Below are positions 15,198 to 24,039 of a DNA stretch of 64,000 nt, one piece after another. Numbering within the stretch: position 1 is the first letter of the stretch; each line of letters opens with the position of its first letter. The translations under genes were made by a program, and so were the position numbers. Location: assembly GCF_003337415.1 (NCBI RefSeq), contig NZ_QPJT01000019.1, positions 1 through 64,000 on the forward strand, written 5' to 3'. The stretch comes from Anaerobacterium chartisolvens (GTDB lineage Bacteria; Bacillota; Clostridia; Acetivibrionales; DSM-27016). The notes under the pieces are model-generated. The model saw nothing but the letters and a program-made list of their open reading frames with translations. It had not been told where the DNA came from and ran no database searches.

Positions 15198-16334
15198 ATG
15201 TTTTATCCCGATTTGGAGAATGTAAAAATTCTGGCTGAAAAGTACAATGTTATTCCTGTGGCAATGGAAGTGTATGCAGATATGGAAACTCCCATAAGCC
15301 TGTTTAAGAGATTTGAGGACAGCAGCTTCTGTTTTCTGCTCGAAAGTGTGGAGGGCGGGGAAAAATGGGCAAGGTATTCTTTTATAGGGAGAACTCCCTT
15401 TCTTATCGTTAAAGGCTCTCAGGGTGCTACTGTTATAGAGGACGGGCAGGGAAATATTACCCCAAAATCAGCCAATGCTATGAAAATAATCAAGGAATTG
15501 ATGTCTTGCTATAAGGGTGCCGACATACCCGGGCTTCCTAGGTTTAATGGGGGTGCGGTGGGCTTCTTGGGGAATGATCCTGAGTTTGCCGAAACGCATT
15601 TCATGTTTACCGATGAGGTGCTGGTTTTTGATCACTTAAAACAGAAAATTCATATTATTGTAAATCTTCATGTCAATGGAAATGTTGAAAGAGGCTACAA
15701 TAGCTCGATAGATAGAATTAAGGCTATTTATAAGGAAATACTTACGACAAGATGGAAAGTCACGGATAGCTTCACGCCGGGTTCCGTTCCCGCTCCCTTT
15801 GAGTACTCCTCAAACATTACAAGGGAGAGCTTCTGCCAAAATGTTATGAGAGCAAGGCAGAATATCATAAACGGTGCTGCCTCCAGTGCTGTTATCTCAC
15901 AGAGGCTGTGTGCCGAGACAGGGAGGGAGCCTTTGGAGGTTTACAGGGCTTTGAGAAGCATCAGCCCGTCTCCCTATATGTATTATCTTAAATTTAAGGA
16001 CTACAGTCTTGCGGGCTCCTCCCACAAAATGCTGGTAAGAGTTGAGAACGGCGATGTTGAGCCCTGCTCTGCGGCAGGCGCGGGAAAAAAGGAAAACCTT
16101 ATGGAAATAATAGATGAGCTTGAGGAGGGTGTTAAGACAGGAGAGTATAGGGGGGCTATAGGCTATTTGGGCTTTAACGGCAGCCTTGATAGCTGTGCTG
16201 ATATAAGCACGATAGTGTTTAAGGATAAAAAGGCGTATGTGCAGGTCGGAGCGGAGATATCCTTTGATTCCGACCCCGCCGGAAAATATGAAGAGACGCT
16301 CAATAGCGCGGAGGCAATGCTTAAGGCCCTTTAA
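15198..16334 (+). CDS. trpE: anthranilate synthase component I-like protein lacking the catalytic core
   Basis: ATG 15198 follows AAAGGAGG. The N-terminal half matches TrpE, including the tryptophan-pocket motif LLES (residues 47-50), GGAVGFLG, and the PSPYMYYL segment near 255. At 378 residues it is about 100 short of usual TrpE. Around residue 290 the sequence passes from VENGDVEPCS straight to LMEIIDELE, omitting the block that normally carries AGTRxRG, the metal-binding ExxEHxMLVDLGRND and the active-site histidine. Other conserved positions differ too: AIRT is DIST, and the usual GDxFQVVLSQR is ASSAVISQR. The frame is intact. Catalysis is unlikely; a tryptophan-binding role is possible. 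It is first in the operon, 61 bases before trpD. Confidence 0.8.
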   Translation: MFYPDLENVKILAEKYNVIPVAMEVYADMETPISLFKRFEDSSFCFLLESVEGGEKWARYSFIGRTPFLIVKGSQGATVIEDGQGNITPKSANAMKIIKELMSCYKGADIPGLPRFNGGAVGFLGNDPEFAETHFMFTDEVLVFDHLKQKIHIIVNLHVNGNVERGYNSSIDRIKAIYKEILTTRWKVTDSFTPGSVPAPFEYSSNITRESFCQNVMRARQNIINGAASSAVISQRLCAETGREPLEVYRALRSISPSPYMYYLKFKDYSLAGSSHKMLVRVENGDVEPCSAAGAGKKENLMEIIDELEEGVKTGEYRGAIGYLGFNGSLDSCADISTIVFKDKKAYVQVGAEISFDSDPAGKYEETLNSAEAMLKAL

Positions 16335-16395
16335 GGAGGCGGGAAATACTCGATACGCTTTAAGAGAGGAATAATCTAAGAGGGGAGTTGTATTT

Positions 16396-17442
16396 ATGTT
16401 AAAGAGTGCTATCCAAAAGCTGGTTGAAGGTAAAAATCTTTCTGAGCAGGAGGCCATGGATGCAATGAACGGCATCATGGAGGGGAATGCCACTCAGGCA
16501 CAAATAGGGGGATTTATAACGGCGCTTAGGATAAAGGGAGAGACAATTGAGGAGATTACAGGCTGTGCCAGAGTGATGAGGGATAAGGCTGAGAGGATCG
16601 CTCCCAGAAAGGAATACTTTATAGATACCTGCGGAACCGGGGGGGACGGCTCCAATACATTTAATATTTCTACCGCTGCTGCTTTTGTTGCCGCTGCGGG
16701 AGGCGTGCCTGTTGCAAAGCATGGAAACAGGTCTGTTTCAAGCATGAGCGGCAGCGCCGATGTACTGGAGGCCTTAGGAGTAAATATTTCTTTAACCGCG
16801 CCTCAGGTGGCGGAATGTGTGGAAAGAGCGGGAATAGGCTTTATGTTTGCACCCTCCTTTCATAAATCCATGAAGTATGCGGCAGGACCGAGAAGGGAGC
16901 TTGGAATAAGAACCATATTCAATATACTGGGCCCCCTGACTAACCCCGCAAATGCAAAAGGACAAGTGCTGGGAGTGTTCGATTCAAGACTTACCGAGCC
17001 TATTGCAAATGTTCTTATGAATCTGGGTATTGAGAGGGCTATGGTTATACATGGAGATGATGGTCTGGATGAAATAAGCATAACAGCCGACACAAGGATC
17101 TCAGAGCTGAAGGACGGAGCTGTGATAAGCTATACCATAAGCCCCGAAAGCTTTGGATTTCACATAGCCTCCAAGGAGGAAATTCTGGGCGGAAACGCGC
17201 AGATAAATGCGGAGATCATAAGCTCGATTTTTAAAGGAGACAAAGGCCCTAAGAGGGATATAGTACTGCTCAATGCATCTGCTGCCTTGTATGTGGGGAA
17301 GGCTTCGGATACGCTTGAGGAGGGAATAGAGCTTTCAAAACAGATTATAGATTCAGGAAGAGCAATGGATAAGCTGGAGGAGCTAAAAAGGCTTACGGCA
17401 GAGATGGGCTTAAAAAATACGCAGGAAGATGCAAAAGTGTGA
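16396..17442 (+). CDS. trpD: anthranilate phosphoribosyltransferase
   Basis: This enzyme transfers phosphoribose from PRPP to anthranilate, the second committed step to tryptophan. The 348-residue protein has the glycine-rich PRPP loop (DTCGTGGDGSNTFNIST, near 77-93), the KHGNRSVSSMSGSADVLEALG motif (about 107-127) and MKYAAGPRRELGIRT. The start ATG follows GAGGGGAGTTG. No trpG lies between it and the trpE-like gene. Its end overlaps the region just before trpC, with 16 bases to the trpC start. Confidence 0.95.
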   Translation: MLKSAIQKLVEGKNLSEQEAMDAMNGIMEGNATQAQIGGFITALRIKGETIEEITGCARVMRDKAERIAPRKEYFIDTCGTGGDGSNTFNISTAAAFVAAAGGVPVAKHGNRSVSSMSGSADVLEALGVNISLTAPQVAECVERAGIGFMFAPSFHKSMKYAAGPRRELGIRTIFNILGPLTNPANAKGQVLGVFDSRLTEPIANVLMNLGIERAMVIHGDDGLDEISITADTRISELKDGAVISYTISPESFGFHIASKEEILGGNAQINAEIISSIFKGDKGPKRDIVLLNASAALYVGKASDTLEEGIELSKQIIDSGRAMDKLEELKRLTAEMGLKNTQEDAKV

Positions 17443-17458
17443 CTGGGAGAGTGGTAAC

Positions 17459-18241
17459 ATGATTTTAGACAAAATTATTGATAATAAGAAGATTCAGCTT
17501 GAAGCCGAGATGAAGCAATTGACAATAGAGGGCTGGAAGCAAAGATTGAAAAGGCCGGGGATGCACGCCGTCCGTGATTTTTTTGGAGCTATTAAAAAAG
17601 AAGGGCAAATATCCATAATAGCAGAGGTCAAAAAGGCCTCGCCTTCAAAGGGAATTATAAAGGAGAGCTTTGAACCTGTCGAAATTGCTAAGGAGTATTG
17701 CTCATCAGGCGTTCAGGCAATATCGGTGCTTACCGAAAAAAATTTTTTTATGGGGGATGACGACTACCTTGTAAGAATAAGGCAGACAATCCCTACGCCT
17801 CTTCTCAGGAAGGATTTTATAATAGACCTGTGGCAGGTATATCAGGCACGGTGCCTTGGTGCCGACGCAATTCTTCTCATTGCCGCTGTTTTAGATGACG
17901 AACGGCTTAAAAAGTTTCAGGTTGTGGCGGGAATTCTGGGTATGCAGTGTCTTGTAGAGGTTCATGACAGGGAGGAGCTTGAAAGAGCTATTGAGTCGGG
18001 GGCATCTATAATAGGAATTAACAACAGAAACTTAAAGACCTTTGAGGTGGACTTGAAAACCACCGAAAGCCTTATGAACTATATCCCCCATGACCGAGCT
18101 GTTGTAAGTGAAAGCGGAATCAGGACGAGAGAGGATATGAGATATTTAAAAGAGCTTGGGGTTGACGCGGTGCTGATAGGCGAGACGTTCATGAGAGCTG
18201 ATTCCATAAGTGAAAAAATAAATGAATTAAGAGTGGTATGA
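17459..18241 (+). CDS. trpC: indole-3-glycerol phosphate synthase
   Basis: The 260-residue (beta/alpha)8 barrel closes the indole ring from carboxyphenylamino-deoxyribulose phosphate. Conserved catalytic elements are visible: IIAEVKKASPSKG, LLRKDFIID, LVEVHDREEL, GINNRNL and VVSESGI. ATG 17459 follows GGGAGA and gives the usual MILDKIIDNKK start. Its stop codon overlaps the trpF start by four bases (ATGA). Confidence 0.95.
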   Translation: MILDKIIDNKKIQLEAEMKQLTIEGWKQRLKRPGMHAVRDFFGAIKKEGQISIIAEVKKASPSKGIIKESFEPVEIAKEYCSSGVQAISVLTEKNFFMGDDDYLVRIRQTIPTPLLRKDFIIDLWQVYQARCLGADAILLIAAVLDDERLKKFQVVAGILGMQCLVEVHDREELERAIESGASIIGINNRNLKTFEVDLKTTESLMNYIPHDRAVVSESGIRTREDMRYLKELGVDAVLIGETFMRADSISEKINELRVV

Positions 18242-18891
18242 GTATGACAAGGATAAAAATATGCGGTCTTAAGAGAGAGCAGGATATTGAATATGCCAAC
18301 AGGCATTTACCCGACTATGTGGGCTTTGTTTTCGCTGCCAGCAAAAGGCGGGTTGATGTAAGCCGTGCCCGCATATTGTCTCTAATGCTTGACAATAAAA
18401 TAAAGAGAGCGGGTATTTTTGTAAATCAGAGCACCGATGAGGTGGCCCAAGCCGCTATACAATGCGGACTTGATGTTATTCAGATTCATGGGGATGAGCC
18501 GCCTGTATATTTTAAGGAACTGAGGCAAAGGCTTAAATGCCTCGGCTGCGAGAATAGAAATATAGCGGTATGGAAGGCTATAAGAGTAAAAGGAGCCGAC
18601 TGCTTAAAGCAAATGCCGCTCTATGACGCCGATGCCTTTGTGCTGGATTCATTTGCAGAAGGGAGCTATGGAGGCGCCGGAAAGACCTTCGATTGGGGGC
18701 TGGCTGCCGAGGCTAAAAAATATGGCGATATAGTTCTTGCCGGAGGATTGACAGAATCCAATGTACAAAATGCAATATCCGTTGTAAATCCATTTGCCGT
18801 TGATATAAGCAGCGGAGTGGAGACTGACGGCGGCAAGGATGAGGATAAAATAAAAAGGTTTATCTATTCGGTAAGAAGCAGCAGCTATTAG
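18238..18891 (+). CDS. trpF: phosphoribosylanthranilate isomerase
   Basis: The 217-residue barrel carries the family N-terminus RIKICGLKREQDIEYAN with the catalytic cysteine in KICG, then the LDSFAEGSYGGAGKTFDW segment with the catalytic aspartate, and LAGGLTESNV at the phosphate site. Translation starts at the ATG overlapping the trpC stop, or at a second ATG six bases later. A miniature inverted-repeat element begins 10 bases after its stop and separates it from trpB. Confidence 0.94.
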   Translation: MSMTRIKICGLKREQDIEYANRHLPDYVGFVFAASKRRVDVSRARILSLMLDNKIKRAGIFVNQSTDEVAQAAIQCGLDVIQIHGDEPPVYFKELRQRLKCLGCENRNIAVWKAIRVKGADCLKQMPLYDADAFVLDSFAEGSYGGAGKTFDWGLAAEAKKYGDIVLAGGLTESNVQNAISVVNPFAVDISSGVETDGGKDEDKIKRFIYSVRSSSY

Positions 18892-18900
18892 CAAGATTGC

Positions 18901-19105
18901 TATATAGGATGCGATAAAGATTTTACAAACATAGAGGATATAATTGCTTACAGAAATTTTTAATAGCAACGAAAAGATGCCTTGTGGGGAAACGTCTCCC
19001 GGGTCTGTCATCAGGCACTTTTCTTAGATGTATTCCTTACGGGTTAAAAAAATTTCTTCTATCAAGTTATATCCTCCATGTAAAATCTTTATCGCTACAT
19101 ATATA
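18901..19105. mobile_element. ~205 bp miniature inverted-repeat element (MITE-like) between trpF and trpB
   Basis: The left arm (18901-18946) and the reverse complement of the right arm (19063-19105) share GCGATAAAGATTTTACA and GAGGATATAA and start with TATATA, about 85% identical over ~43 bases with one 4-base gap. The interior can fold: GGGA-AACGTC-TCCC and TGCCT/AGGCA near 18978-19017. A 63-bp stretch matching the right arm and its inner flank recurs at 34142-34204. No coding capacity is seen. Confidence 0.7.
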
Positions 19106-19139
19106 CTTGAAATAATTATAGATTTTGGAGGTAACGGGT

Positions 19140-20339
19140 ATGGAGTTGAACAGAAAGGGCAGATTTGGGGAATTTGGAGGGCAATATGTGCCGGAAACCC
19201 TGATGAATGCTTTAATTGAGCTGGAAGAAAAATATGAAAGGTACAGCAAGGATCCCGACTTTAAAAAAGAGCTGGATTTCTACTTTAAGGAATATGCAGG
19301 CAGACCGTCTCTTCTTTATTTTGCTGAAAAAATGACCAAAGATTTAGGCGGGGCCAAGATTTACTTAAAAAGAGAGGATTTGAACCACACCGGCTCACAT
19401 AAAATAAACAATGTGCTGGGACAGGTGCTTCTGGCAAAAAAGATGGGCAAAAAGAGGGTAATAGCTGAAACGGGCGCAGGCCAGCACGGCGTGGCGACAG
19501 CGACTGCCGCGGCGTTGTTTGATCTTGAGTGTGAGGTGTTCATGGGAAAGGAGGACATGGAAAGGCAGGCGCTGAATGTTTTCAGGATGAGGCTTTTGGG
19601 TGCCGAGGTCAGGCCTGTGCTGTCGGGAACGGCCACCTTGAAGGACGCCTGCAGTGAGGCAATGAGAGAGTGGGCTTTGTCGGTAGACAGCACCTTCTAT
19701 GTGTTTGGCTCTGTTATGGGGCCGCATCCATACCCAACAATAGTCCGCGACTTTCAGAGAATAATAGGTGATGAGGTGAAGGAGCAGATAATGGAAAAGG
19801 AAGACAGGTATCCTGATATACTGCTTGCATGTGTTGGGGGAGGCAGCAATGCAATGGGGCTGTTTTACCCGTTCATACAGAATGAGAATGTGCAATTGAT
19901 AGGTGTGGAGGCCGCCGGAGAGGGTGCCGATACGCCTAGAAACGCCGCAACGCTTACTAAAGGAAGCGTGGGAGTGCTGCACGGAATGAAATCATACTTT
20001 CTTCAGGACAGTGACGGACAGATTAATCCCGTGTACTCAATCTCCGCAGGCCTTGACTATCCTGGAATAGGTCCCGAGCACGCATATCTTTATAAAACAG
20101 GGCGGGCAAGCTATGTTCCCGTAACGGACGAGGAGGCTGTACGGGCCTTCAAATATTTAACACGGGTTGAGGGAATAATTCCTGCAATTGAAAGCTCACA
20201 TGCCGTAGCTCATGCTATTAAAATCGCTCCTCACATTGGAAGAGACAAAATAATAGTTATAAACCTGTCGGGCAGGGGAGACAAGGATGTGTATTCCATT
20301 GCCAGATATCTGGGAGAGAATATTGAAGCTGAAGGCTAA
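19140..20339 (+). CDS. trpB: tryptophan synthase beta subunit
   Basis: The 399-residue PLP enzyme joins indole and serine to give tryptophan. It contains [15 protein letters not shown], the PLP-lysine segment [25 protein letters not shown], and the phosphate loop GGGSNAMG near 233. ATG 19140 is chosen because GGAGGTAACGGGT precedes it. Its ribosome binding site lies 20-odd bases beyond the MITE's right end, so expression depends on readthrough of, or a promoter within, that element. trpA follows after 24 bases. Confidence 0.96.
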   Translation: MELNRKGRFGEFGGQYVPETLMNALIELEEKYERYSKDPDFKKELDFYFKEYAGRPSLLYFAEKMTKDLGGAKIYLKREDLNHTGSHKINNVLGQVLLAKKMGKKRVIAETGAGQHGVATATAAALFDLECEVFMGKEDMERQALNVFRMRLLGAEVRPVLSGTATLKDACSEAMREWALSVDSTFYVFGSVMGPHPYPTIVRDFQRIIGDEVKEQIMEKEDRYPDILLACVGGGSNAMGLFYPFIQNENVQLIGVEAAGEGADTPRNAATLTKGSVGVLHGMKSYFLQDSDGQINPVYSISAGLDYPGIGPEHAYLYKTGRASYVPVTDEEAVRAFKYLTRVEGIIPAIESSHAVAHAIKIAPHIGRDKIIVINLSGRGDKDVYSIARYLGENIEAEG

Positions 20340-20363
20340 TTAATGTCATTTTGGAGGTTTTAT

Positions 20364-21158
20364 ATGAATCGGATAGAAGAAAAGTTCAAGGAGCTGAAAA
20401 GCAAAAATAAAAAAGCATTGATAACATTTATTACCGCCGGAGACCCTGACCTTGGTACAACGGTGGAGCTGGTGGAGGAGATGGAGAGGAGAGGCGCGGA
20501 CATAGTCGAGCTTGGAGTTCCGTATTCCGATCCCGTTGCCGAGGGCCCTGTAATTCAAAAAGCAAATTGCCGTGCGCTGAAAAACAACATAAGGATAAAG
20601 GACATAATGGATACGGTGCGTAAAATAAGGGAGCGGGTTTCGGTGCCGCTTGTGTATTTGCTTTACTTTAACTGTATATTGCAGTATGGGCCGGAGAGGT
20701 TTTTTTCGGATTGCAGGGAGTCGGGAGTTGATGGTGTTATTATACCTGACCTGCCTTATGAGGAGCAGGCAGAGATAGACGGTGTTGCGGAGGGCTTTGA
20801 CATAAGCATCATTACCCTTGTGGCGCCCACTTCTAAAGAAAGAGCGGATAAAATATCTAAAAAGGCAAGGGGCTTTTTATATTGTGTTTCCTCTCTGGGG
20901 GTTACGGGAGTGAGGAGCGAGTTTAAAACTGATTTTGAGGAGTTCTTCAAATATATAAATAACGCCTCTGAAATACCCAAGGCCATAGGCTTTGGAATAT
21001 CGACACCCGAGCAGGTGCAGGCTCTCAAGGGGTATTGTGACGGTTTAATCGTGGGCAGTGCAATAGTAAAAAAGGTTGAGGAGAGCAGCAGCCCAAGCGA
21101 TGCAGTGAAAAATGTGGGGGATTTTGTAGAAGTGCTGAGAAATGCAATAGACGCTTAA
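20364..21158 (+). CDS. trpA: tryptophan synthase alpha subunit
   Basis: The 264-residue barrel cleaves indole-glycerol phosphate and passes indole to TrpB. Present are ITFITAGDPD, ADIVELGVPYSDP with the catalytic glutamate (Glu49 of Salmonella), and GVDGVIIPDLPYEEQ. The second catalytic acid, normally aspartate in ADGP (Asp60), reads AEGP here, so it is glutamate. The start follows GGAGGTTTTAT. It is the last gene of the trp operon. Confidence 0.94.
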   Translation: MNRIEEKFKELKSKNKKALITFITAGDPDLGTTVELVEEMERRGADIVELGVPYSDPVAEGPVIQKANCRALKNNIRIKDIMDTVRKIRERVSVPLVYLLYFNCILQYGPERFFSDCRESGVDGVIIPDLPYEEQAEIDGVAEGFDISIITLVAPTSKERADKISKKARGFLYCVSSLGVTGVRSEFKTDFEEFFKYINNASEIPKAIGFGISTPEQVQALKGYCDGLIVGSAIVKKVEESSSPSDAVKNVGDFVEVLRNAIDA

Positions 21159-21258
21159 CACCCAAAATACATCAAAATATAAAATTATTTTTTAATAATT
21201 ATAGTGAAAAAAAAGCAAAATGTGATAGAATAGAGTGAAAAGACTTGACCCGGCACCG

Positions 21259-21274
21259 CTTACCGTACGGTAAG
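21259..21274. promoter_or_regulatory. perfect 16-bp palindrome upstream of a small gene
   Basis: CTTACCGTACGGTAAG is a perfect palindrome, followed six bases later by a related half (CTTACTGTAA). A TTGACC lies immediately upstream at 21245. It looks like an operator or an early-transcript hairpin for the 62-residue gene at 21341. The regulator is not identifiable here. Confidence 0.5.
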
Positions 21275-21340
21275 AGCTTACTGTAAAGGAAGGCTCAAAA
21301 CATATGGTGCTGAATTGTTTTATAGCTTGGGGGGGATAAA

Positions 21341-21529
21341 ATGAGTGGGAAGGCCGATGAAACTCTCAATGAGATAAGGGATATGCTTAAGATATTGATG
21401 GATGGTCAAAAGCAGATACTTGAAGGAATTAATGAAATAAAATCGGATCAGAAGAAAATACAGGATGAAATAAAGCTAAGTAATTTTGTATTGAACAGCA
21501 TTACATTGAGGAATGAAATGGTTAATTGA
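21341..21529 (+). CDS. small coiled-coil protein, 62 aa
   Basis: The peptide is almost entirely amphipathic helix with heptad spacing (TLNEIRDMLKILMDGQKQIL and INEIKSDQKKIQDEIK), so a coiled coil is likely. GGGGGG lies six bases before the ATG, and a terminator-like hairpin follows. No family is recognised. It sits alone between trpA and a two-component system and is preceded by a perfect palindrome. Confidence 0.6.
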   Translation: MSGKADETLNEIRDMLKILMDGQKQILEGINEIKSDQKKIQDEIKLSNFVLNSITLRNEMVN

Positions 21530-21541
21530 CAAAGGGGAGGG

Positions 21542-21577
21542 GCTGTCAGGCATAGAGTCTGGCGGCTTCTTTGTTTA
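21542..21577 (+). terminator. probable terminator
   Basis: GCTGTCAG and CTGGCGGC form an 8-bp stem with three G-T pairs, followed by TTCTTTGTTT. It ends the small coiled-coil gene's transcript. Confidence 0.6.
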
Positions 21578-21599
21578 AAGATTGTTTACATTTATAGAA

Positions 21600-21628
21600 T
21601 TGTTGTAATAATTTATAAGTGTTATAAT
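21600..21628 (+). promoter_or_regulatory. promoter of the two-component operon
   Basis: TTGTTG (21600-21605) and TATAAT (21623-21628) are separated by 17 bases, 44 bases before the regulator's start. Confidence 0.6.
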
Positions 21629-21671
21629 TGATGATACAGTTTCACAATATAAGTGAAGAGGTGGTTTATAT

Positions 21672-22358
21672 ATGAACACCAAGCACAAGGCGCTGGTAAT
21701 TGACGATGATGTAAATATTTGTGAGCTTATACGCCTGTACCTTGAAAAGGAAGGGTATGGGGTTATGTCGGCATATAACGGGCTCAAGGCGTTGGAGGTT
21801 TTTAAGGAATATACTCCCGATATAGTAATTTTGGATATCATGCTTCCGGGAATAGACGGATGGCAAGTTTGCAGGGAAATCAGGAAAATAAGCGGAATAC
21901 CTATAATAATGCTGACAGCAAAGGGAGAGACCTTTGACAAGGTTTTAGGGCTTGAGCTGGGCGCAGACGACTATATGGTAAAGCCTTTTGATCCTAAGGA
22001 GCTGGTGGCGAGGGTTAAGGCTGTTTTGAGAAGGTATGAGCATAAGGAGATGGATATACAGGAAATAGTATATCCAAACCTTGTTGTCAACAAGTCAAAT
22101 TATACCGTAAAGGTTGCCGGAAAAAACGTTGAGCTGCCGCCTAAGGAGCTGGAGCTTTTATTTTTCCTTGCCTCAAATCCAAACAAGGTATTTACCAGAG
22201 AGCAGCTTTTAGAGCATGTATGGGATTTTGATTTCTACGGGGATTCAAGGACGGTGGACGTACATGTAAAAAGGCTCAGAGAGAAAATAGAGACGGATCA
22301 GCATAAATGGCAGCTCAAGACTGTGTGGGGCGTGGGATACAAGTTCGAGGTGAAATGA
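21672..22358 (+). CDS. OmpR/PhoB-family response regulator
   Basis: The 228-residue protein has a receiver (acidic pocket DDD, phospho-acceptor in IVILDIMLPG near 55, lysine in VKPFDP) and a winged-helix output domain ending GVGYKF. The start follows AGAGGTGG. Its gene is 12 bases before a kinase and two genes before an HtrA-like protease. That order resembles envelope-stress systems in which the regulator controls the protease. Confidence 0.92.
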   Translation: MNTKHKALVIDDDVNICELIRLYLEKEGYGVMSAYNGLKALEVFKEYTPDIVILDIMLPGIDGWQVCREIRKISGIPIIMLTAKGETFDKVLGLELGADDYMVKPFDPKELVARVKAVLRRYEHKEMDIQEIVYPNLVVNKSNYTVKVAGKNVELPPKELELLFFLASNPNKVFTREQLLEHVWDFDFYGDSRTVDVHVKRLREKIETDQHKWQLKTVWGVGYKFEVK

Positions 22359-22370
22359 GGTTGTACAGCC

Positions 22371-23861
22371 ATGTTTAAGACAATATTCGGAAGGCTTATA
22401 TCAATATTCATACTTATACTTTTTATAGGTTTTTCTATTACCGGGGTTATGCTTTATTATTTTTTAAGTGACTTTGTTCTGGATGAAAAAATAGAGATGC
22501 TGGAGCAAAGCGGTGAATTTTCCAATCAGTTTCTAAAAATATATCTTGAAAATCAGAATAACGCTTTTGTTAAGCTTGGCTTTGAACAAACACTTGAAAC
22601 GTTAAGCGCAAATACAAATTCAATAATATGGATAGTTAATTATGAAGGGACTATAGGGTTTATAGAGTTTGGGCCTTTTAAAAACACCAAATTTGCAGCC
22701 AGCATTAAAAATAAACTGATTTACGGAAAGCTTCCCGATGAGAGGCAATATAAAGAGGTTATGAACGGAAACAAAAGCTTTGTAGAGGAGAGGGGAGATC
22801 TTTACGGATTGTTTAAAGATACGCAGATTCCTTGGTTGACCATACAAAAGCCATTTAAATATATAGGGGAGGACAATGTGGAAAAGGTTGGGGGAGCTGT
22901 TTACTTCAGTACTCCCATCCCGGAGGTTCAGAGGGTAAGAACGACGGTTTTAAAGTTTTTCATATTTTCAGTATTGGTGGCTACAGGTGTTTCTGTAATT
23001 CTTGTATATGTTTTTTCACTTAGGATATCAAGACCGCTAAAGCAGATTAAAAATGCCGCAAGGCTCATTGCGGGAGGGGAGTTCCAAAAGAGGCTTGACA
23101 TAAAGTCACGGGACGAAATAGGAGAGCTTGCGCAAAGCTTTAATCAAATGGCTGTAGCATTAGAAAACCTTGAAGAAATGCGGAGAGGGTTTATTGCCAA
23201 TGTGTCCCATGAGCTCAGAACGCCTATGACATCAATAAGAGGCTTTATTGATGGTATTTTGGACGGAGTGATTCCGCCCGACAGGCAACCGGATTATTTA
23301 AAAGTAGTCAGGGATGAGATAAGCAGGCTGAACAGGCTGGTAAATGACTTGCTGGATTTAGCGAAAATGGAATCAGGGGAGGTTGTTTTGAATTTAAGCG
23401 ATTTCAATATTAATGAGCTTATAAGAAGATGCATAATAAAGCTGGAGGCTATAATAGAGCAAAAGAGAATTTTGGTAGAGGCAAGCTTTGAAGAGGAGGA
23501 TATGTATGTAAATGCCGATGCTGATGCCATAGAAAGGGTAATAATAAATCTTGTACACAACGCTATTAAATTCACAGGTGAAGAGGGCAAAATAAGTATA
23601 AGCACTTATTGGCAAAAAGGAAAAGCCTTCATTGAGATCTCCGACAACGGCATAGGAATAGACAACGGTGAGATAGCGATGATTTGGGACAGATTTTATA
23701 AATCGGACAAATCCAGAGGAATAGATAAAAGCGGCACAGGCCTCGGGCTTGCGATAGTTAAAAATATACTCAATGAGCATAACCAGCAGATACGGGTTGA
23801 AAGCGAGATAGGAAAGGGCACAAGCTTTACGTTTACTCTTAATACGGCAGAGGGGAGTTAG
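22371..23861 (+). CDS. sensor histidine kinase (HAMP, HisKA, HATPase_c)
   Basis: The 496-residue kinase has a transmembrane helix at about 8-30, a ~155-residue external sensor, and a second helix at about 190-212. HAMP (RISRPLKQI) follows, then the H-box (NVSHELRTPMTS near 278-290), N-box (NLVHNAIKFT), G1 (DNGIGI) and G2 (GTGLGLAIVKN). All catalytic motifs are intact. The stimulus is unknown. Placement before HtrA favours misfolded-protein or envelope stress. Confidence 0.92.
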   Translation: MFKTIFGRLISIFILILFIGFSITGVMLYYFLSDFVLDEKIEMLEQSGEFSNQFLKIYLENQNNAFVKLGFEQTLETLSANTNSIIWIVNYEGTIGFIEFGPFKNTKFAASIKNKLIYGKLPDERQYKEVMNGNKSFVEERGDLYGLFKDTQIPWLTIQKPFKYIGEDNVEKVGGAVYFSTPIPEVQRVRTTVLKFFIFSVLVATGVSVILVYVFSLRISRPLKQIKNAARLIAGGEFQKRLDIKSRDEIGELAQSFNQMAVALENLEEMRRGFIANVSHELRTPMTSIRGFIDGILDGVIPPDRQPDYLKVVRDEISRLNRLVNDLLDLAKMESGEVVLNLSDFNINELIRRCIIKLEAIIEQKRILVEASFEEEDMYVNADADAIERVIINLVHNAIKFTGEEGKISISTYWQKGKAFIEISDNGIGIDNGEIAMIWDRFYKSDKSRGIDKSGTGLGLAIVKNILNEHNQQIRVESEIGKGTSFTFTLNTAEGS

Positions 23862-24039
23862 CACCGTTCCGATGCATTGATCGATTTGCTGAAAAAGCAT
23901 TGTTAACAGTTTAGACATACTTTTTTAAAAATACTTTTTTAAAATTAACATATAAGGCAATGATAAAATATAAAAACATATGGATGGCTCGTTTAGCAAA
24001 GCATGAACAAAAGACGGGCTGGAGAAGAGGAGGTTTGTT

